A stretch of DNA of 64,000 nt, from contig NZ_CP031015.1 in assembly GCF_003850245.1 (NCBI RefSeq), forward strand, positions 2,232,001 through 2,296,000. Reading direction: 5' to 3'. The stretch's first letter is position 1; each line of letters begins with the position of its first letter. Shown here in pieces: positions 60,543-64,000 of the stretch. A program made the position numbers and the translations under genes. Under the pieces are notes generated by a model. The model had not been told where the DNA came from and did no database searches. It saw only the letters and a program-made list of their open reading frames with translations. The DNA is from Microbacterium sp. ABRD28. Lineage in GTDB: Bacteria; Actinomycetota; Actinomycetes; Actinomycetales; Microbacteriaceae.

Positions 60543-61631
60543 TCAGCGGCGTTCCCGCGCAGTGTCGACGAGCTCGCCGATGAGTTCGGGGTACGTCATT
60601 CCCGAGGCGATCCAGCACTTGGGGAACATCGAGATCGGCGTGAACCCCGGCATGGTGTTCAGCTCATTGACGTAGAGACCGTCGGCCGCGAGGAAGAAGT
60701 CCACGCGCGCGAGCCCGCGTCCGCCGACGGCCTCGAAGGCCCGCACACCGAGATCCTGGACGGTACGGATCTGGTCGTCCTCCAGCGCGGCGGGGCACAC
60801 GACCTCGGCTCCGTCACCGCCGAGGTACTTGCCCTCGAAGTCGTAGAACTCCCGCGTGGTCAGGACGATCTCACCAGGCAAAGACGCCCGCGGCGCCCCG
60901 CCGCGACGCCCCTCGAGGATCGCCACCTCGATCTCCCGCCCCACGATGGCCGCCTCGATGAGCACCTTGTCGTCCTCGGCGAAGGCCTTCTGCAGCGCAG
61001 ACGCCAGCTCGGCGTCATCCGCGACCTTCGACACCCCGACGCTCGAACCCGCCCGTGCGGGCTTGACGAAGACGGGATAGCCCAGCGCCGCTGCCTCGGC
61101 GCGCACCGCCTGCTCCTCGCGTTCCCACCGTGCGGGGGTCACGGTCGCCCACGGCGCCACCGGTATTCCCGCAGCCTGGAGCACGATCTTCATGAAGTGC
61201 TTGTCCATGCACAGCGCCGAATCCAGCACCCCGCCCCCCGCATAGGGGAGGTCCAGCGTGTCGAGGAAGCCCTGCACCGTGCCGTCCTCGCCGTGGACGC
61301 CGTGGAGGATCGGCAGGACGACGTCGACGCCGCCGAGGTCGTCGACGGTGTCGTCGGAGCGACGGACCCGGAGACGTCGGTCCCCGCCGGCCTCGGGCCA
61401 CAGGACGCGCGTGCCGTTGTCGACGACCTCGGGAAGACGCTCGGCGTCCAAGGCGAACCGATCGGGATCATCGGTCTCGAGCACGAACGCCCCGGACCGG
61501 GTGATCCCGACGGGAATCACCCGATAGCGGTCACGGTCGATCGCCCGCAGCACTCCCCCCGCCGTGGCGGAGCTGATCGAGTGCTCGCTGGATCGACCGC
61601 CAAACAGCACCACCACCACGGGCTTGTCCAT
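60543..61631 (-). CDS. ddl: D-alanine--D-alanine ligase
   Basis: Makes the D-Ala-D-Ala dipeptide for peptidoglycan. 362 aa, ATP-grasp. LFGGRSSEHSISSATAGGVLRAI, LPILHGVHGEDGTVQGFLDTLDLPYAGGGVLDSALCMDK, VKPARAGSSVGVSKV and FFLAADGLYVNELNTMPGFTPISMFPK. The ATG at 61631 has AGAGGA seven nt upstream. The 5' end overlaps the end of gpsA by 101 bp. Downstream of murA and plsC in an envelope/lipid group. Confidence 0.95.
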   Translation of the reverse strand: MDKPVVVVLFGGRSSEHSISSATAGGVLRAIDRDRYRVIPVGITRSGAFVLETDDPDRFALDAERLPEVVDNGTRVLWPEAGGDRRLRVRRSDDTVDDLGGVDVVLPILHGVHGEDGTVQGFLDTLDLPYAGGGVLDSALCMDKHFMKIVLQAAGIPVAPWATVTPARWEREEQAVRAEAAALGYPVFVKPARAGSSVGVSKVADDAELASALQKAFAEDDKVLIEAAIVGREIEVAILEGRRGGAPRASLPGEIVLTTREFYDFEGKYLGGDGAEVVCPAALEDDQIRTVQDLGVRAFEAVGGRGLARVDFFLAADGLYVNELNTMPGFTPISMFPKCWIASGMTYPELIGELVDTARERR

Positions 61632-62670
61632 TCCTGGTCCTCTCCCCTTGGGGTTCGTCATCGTCATCGGTCGTCAGGTGCGGGGCGATCTCGCGGGGAT
61701 CCATCGTGCCGTCGAGCACCCGCTTGACCTGTTCCACGATCGGCATGTCGACATCCGCCTCGCGGGCGAGTTGGAGAATGGGTGCGACCGACGCCAGACC
61801 CTCCGCGGTCTGCTCCATCTGCTTCACCACGTCCTGGAAGCTGTATCCCTGACCCAGCAGCCGCCCGGCGGTGTTGTTCCGGCTGAGCGGCGACTGGCAG
61901 GTGGCGATGAGGTCGCCCAGGCCCGCCAGCCCCTGGAGCGTTTCGGGGTGCGCGCCCTGGGCCACCGCGAAGTCGGTCATCTCCACGAGGCCGCGTGTGA
62001 TGATCGACGCCTTGGTGTTCTCGCCGTATCCGACGCCGTCAACGATCCCGATCGCGACCGCGATGAGGTTCTTCAGCACCCCGCCGAACTCGGTGCCGAT
62101 CACGTCGGTGTTCACGAACGACCGGAAGTAGCCGTTGCGCGCCCGCCGCGCCACGGCGTCGGCGGTCTCCTGACTGAGTGAGGAGATCACGGCGGCCGTC
62201 GGTTGCTCGCGGGCGATCTCGAGAGCCAGGTTGGGTCCGGATGCCACGGCGATGCGGGCCGGGTCGCAGTGCAGCTCCTGCTGGATCACCTGACTCATCC
62301 GCAGCCCGGTGCGCCGCTCGACGCCCTTCATGAGCGAGACCACGGGCGCGTCACCGGACGAGACCAGCGGCCGCACCGCCTTGAGGTTCTCGCGCAGTGC
62401 CTGGCTCGGCACCGACAGGAAGATCTGCTCGGCTCCCTCCAGCGCCTCGGAGAGGTGCGGAGTCGCCATCATGGCGCGCGGAAGATTGATGCCCGGGAGG
62501 TACTGGCTGTTGCGCTTGGCCTCATTGATCTCGTGGGCGAGCTCCGGTCGCCGGGCCCACATCATGACGTTCGCACCGCCGTCGGCGAGGATCTTCCCGA
62601 ACGTGGTGCCCCAGCTCCCGGCTCCCACGACCGCGACCCGCGGACGATCGGCGTCGTGCCTACGGCTCAA
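61531..62670 (-). CDS. gpsA: Glycerol-3-phosphate dehydrogenase (NAD(P)+) GpsA
   Basis: Reduces dihydroxyacetone phosphate to sn-glycerol 3-phosphate, the phospholipid backbone. 379 aa. NAD motif VAVVGAGSWGTTFGKIL, VSLMKGVERRTGLRMSQ, GTEFGGVLKNLIAVAIGIVDG with the catalytic Lys, and LAGLGDLIATCQSPLSRN. After the expected end (APHLTTDDDDEPQGER) the frame runs ~33 residues into the ddl gene in another frame, giving a basic Gln/Gly/Arg-rich extension. Overlaps the upstream acyltransferase gene by 11 bp. Confidence 0.94.
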   Translation of the reverse strand: MSRRHDADRPRVAVVGAGSWGTTFGKILADGGANVMMWARRPELAHEINEAKRNSQYLPGINLPRAMMATPHLSEALEGAEQIFLSVPSQALRENLKAVRPLVSSGDAPVVSLMKGVERRTGLRMSQVIQQELHCDPARIAVASGPNLALEIAREQPTAAVISSLSQETADAVARRARNGYFRSFVNTDVIGTEFGGVLKNLIAVAIGIVDGVGYGENTKASIITRGLVEMTDFAVAQGAHPETLQGLAGLGDLIATCQSPLSRNNTAGRLLGQGYSFQDVVKQMEQTAEGLASVAPILQLAREADVDMPIVEQVKRVLDGTMDPREIAPHLTTDDDDEPQGERTRNGQARGGGAVWRSIQRALDQLRHGGGSAAGDRP

Positions 62671-63436
62671 GACGCCCCGTCTCCTTCTGCCCGTGCGCGG
62701 ACGGGTTCCATCTCTCCGCAGGTGCGGGCTCGCCCCGCAGGCCCGAGAGCAGGTCGGCGATCCGCGCCATCAGAACGTCGGTCGCCGCGACGAGGGTCGA
62801 CGGCTGCATCTGAGTGGCGGAGTGGGCCGTGAGATCCACCGGCGGGCCGAAGACGACGCGCACACGGCGGCGGAGCGGCCAGATGCGGAGCTTGCCGTAC
62901 CGCGGGAGGATCTCCTGCGCTCCCCAATGGGCCACCGGGATGAGCGGGATGCCGCCCGCAAGCGCCAGGCGCACGGCGCCGGTCTTGCCCCGCATCGGCC
63001 ACATGTCGGGGTCGCGGGTGAGGGAGCCCTCGGGGTACACGATCACGCCCCTGCCGTGCTCGACGAGCATGCGGGAGCTCTCGATGGTCTGACGCGCCCC
63101 TCCGGCCGATGAGGAGCGGGCGACGGGGACCATTCCGGTCGCCCGGAGGACGGCACCGAACACCGGAACCCGGAACAGGCTCTCCTTCGCCATGAACCGA
63201 GGGGCCCGTCCCATGCGCCAGACGGCGACCGCGACGACCAGCGGATCGATCTCGCTGCAGTGATTGGGGGCGAGCACGTACGCGCCCTCGCGCGGAAGGT
63301 TCTCACCGCCCTCGACCTCGATGCGGGCGAGCAGCCCCATCGCGGGGACGATGAGGGCGGCGAGCGGCCAGAAGACGCTCGGACGTCGCTTCTCGTCGGC
63401 GCCGGAGCCCGGGGCCTTCGGTGTCGGAGTGCTCAC
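62660..63436 (-). CDS. 1-acyl-sn-glycerol-3-phosphate acyltransferase (PlsC-like)
   Basis: Acylates lysophosphatidate in phospholipid synthesis. 258 aa. Acyltransferase motif NHCSEIDPL (NHxxxxD), MAKESLFRVPVFG, YPEGSLTRD (third motif) and VKV-like IPVAHWG. One N-terminal membrane segment (~residues 24-40). It is followed directly by gpsA, which makes its glycerol backbone, so the grouping is functional. The murA stop is 4 bp upstream. Confidence 0.92.
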   Translation of the reverse strand: MSTPTPKAPGSGADEKRRPSVFWPLAALIVPAMGLLARIEVEGGENLPREGAYVLAPNHCSEIDPLVVAVAVWRMGRAPRFMAKESLFRVPVFGAVLRATGMVPVARSSSAGGARQTIESSRMLVEHGRGVIVYPEGSLTRDPDMWPMRGKTGAVRLALAGGIPLIPVAHWGAQEILPRYGKLRIWPLRRRVRVVFGPPVDLTAHSATQMQPSTLVAATDVLMARIADLLSGLRGEPAPAERWNPSAHGQKETGRLEP

Positions 63437-63440
63437 CGGG

Positions 63441-64000
63441 TCACCCGATGACGCGGAAGTCGGCGCCGAGCGCGTCCAATTTGGCGAAGAACTTCTCGTA
63501 GCCGCGTCGGATGATCCCGACGTTGCGCACCGTCGATTCGCCTTCCGCCGCCAGGGCCGCGATCACGTAGCTGTATCCGCCGCGAAGGTCGGGCACCACG
63601 ACGTCGGCGCCGTTCAGCGGCGTGGGACCGTTGATGACGGCGGCCTGCTCGAGGGCGCGACGCGGGACGCGTCGACCCGGCATGTCCAGCCCCTGCGGGT
63701 GCACCTGGATGTCGGCGCCCATCTTGTTCAGCGCCGCGGTGAACCCCAGCCGGTTCTCGTACACCGTCTCGTGGACGACGGACTGCCCCTCGGCCTGCGT
63801 GAGGGCGACGATGAGCGGCTGCTGCCAATCGGTCATGAAACCCGGGTGGACGTCCGTCTCGACCATGACCGGCCGGAGGGCCTCGCCACGGCGGAACCGG
63901 ATACCGTCCTCGCGGACGTCGAAGGACCCTCCCGCCTTGCGGAAGACGTTGAGGAACGTGAGCATCTCCTGCTGACGGGCGCCGGAGACGAAGATGTCAC
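63441..64000 (-). CDS. murA: UDP-N-acetylglucosamine 1-carboxyvinyltransferase MurA (3' part)
   Basis: First committed step of peptidoglycan synthesis. The visible C-terminal ~185 residues start mid-gene (frame continues to the window edge: DIFVSGARQQEM then LTFLNVFRKAGG). Includes TDVHPGFMTDWQQPLIVALTQAEGQS, VHETVYENRLGFTAALNKMGADI and DLRGGYSYVIAALAAEGES. The catalytic loop Cys is outside the window. Downstream genes plsC, gpsA and ddl lie on the same strand with tiny gaps or overlaps. Confidence 0.95.
   Translation of the reverse strand, partial: DIFVSGARQQEMLTFLNVFRKAGGSFDVREDGIRFRRGEALRPVMVETDVHPGFMTDWQQPLIVALTQAEGQSVVHETVYENRLGFTAALNKMGADIQVHPQGLDMPGRRVPRRALEQAAVINGPTPLNGADVVVPDLRGGYSYVIAALAAEGESTVRNVGIIRRGYEKFFAKLDALGADFRVIG

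Overview
The window is a gene-dense, high-GC chromosomal segment of an actinobacterium. Gene order (rpsP-khpA-rimM-trmD; rpsB-tsf-pyrH-frr-cdsA; lepB-rnhB-DUF2469-yraN-comM-dprA-xerC) and protein character (DUF2469, DUF3515, a TPR-thioredoxin, short FtsY) point to Microbacteriaceae, probably Microbacterium or a close relative. The genus is inferred from these features, not from a search. Almost everything is core genome. I see no insertion sequence, prophage, CRISPR array, rRNA or tRNA.

Layout. 1-3.7 kb (minus): the start of ligA (cut by the window edge), mnmA and a cysteine desulfurase that can supply its sulfur. 3.8-10.2 kb (plus): an alpha-glucan cluster glgX-glgE-glgB, closed by a 15-bp terminator stem. 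10.3-13.1 kb (minus): a TPR-thioredoxin and a large membrane protein with an internal lipobox. 13.3-14.4 kb (plus): an AI-2E/PerM-type membrane protein. 14.4-21.3 kb (minus): a hydrolase, a small CxxC protein, a lysozyme-like secreted protein, a DivIVA-like protein, then cdsA, frr, pyrH, tsf and rpsB. 21.6-22.2 kb (plus): a degenerate M23 protein. 22.2-28.6 kb (minus): xerC, dprA, comM, yraN, DUF2469, rnhB, lepB, rplS. 29.4-30.2 kb (plus): map. 30.2-36.5 kb (minus): a trehalose operon treX(glgX)-treY-treZ. 36.7-38.7 kb (minus): trmD-rimM-khpA-rpsP. Then a GCS2-type ligase (plus), ffh (minus), a TetR-VOC fusion (minus) divergent from lipB-lipA (plus), DUF2004, ftsY and smc (minus). 49.6-52.4 kb (plus): a promoter, a 33-codon ORF with a strong Shine-Dalgarno, a 90-aa unknown, a 14-bp hairpin and two tandem double-GNAT proteins; this is the least explained locus. 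52.4-57.7 kb (minus): mutM, rnc, rpmF, DUF177, coaD, recG. 57.7-64 kb: a repeat-bearing lipoprotein, rsmD, thiL, a DUF3515 lipoprotein, and the envelope/phospholipid group murA-plsC-gpsA-ddl, with murA cut by the window edge.

Shared themes. (i) Two carbohydrate clusters use the same alpha-glucan pool: GlgE/GlgB build and branch it, while TreX/TreY/TreZ convert it to trehalose. (ii) Protein-export genes (ffh, ftsY, lepB) and ribosome-assembly genes are close together. (iii) About a dozen genes on both strands lack a Shine-Dalgarno and instead carry a TANNNT hexamer 6-8 nt upstream of ATG or GTG. This is the actinobacterial leaderless-transcript signature, and I used it to choose several starts. 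(iv) Many neighbours overlap by 4 nt (ATGA or GTGA), indicating translational coupling.
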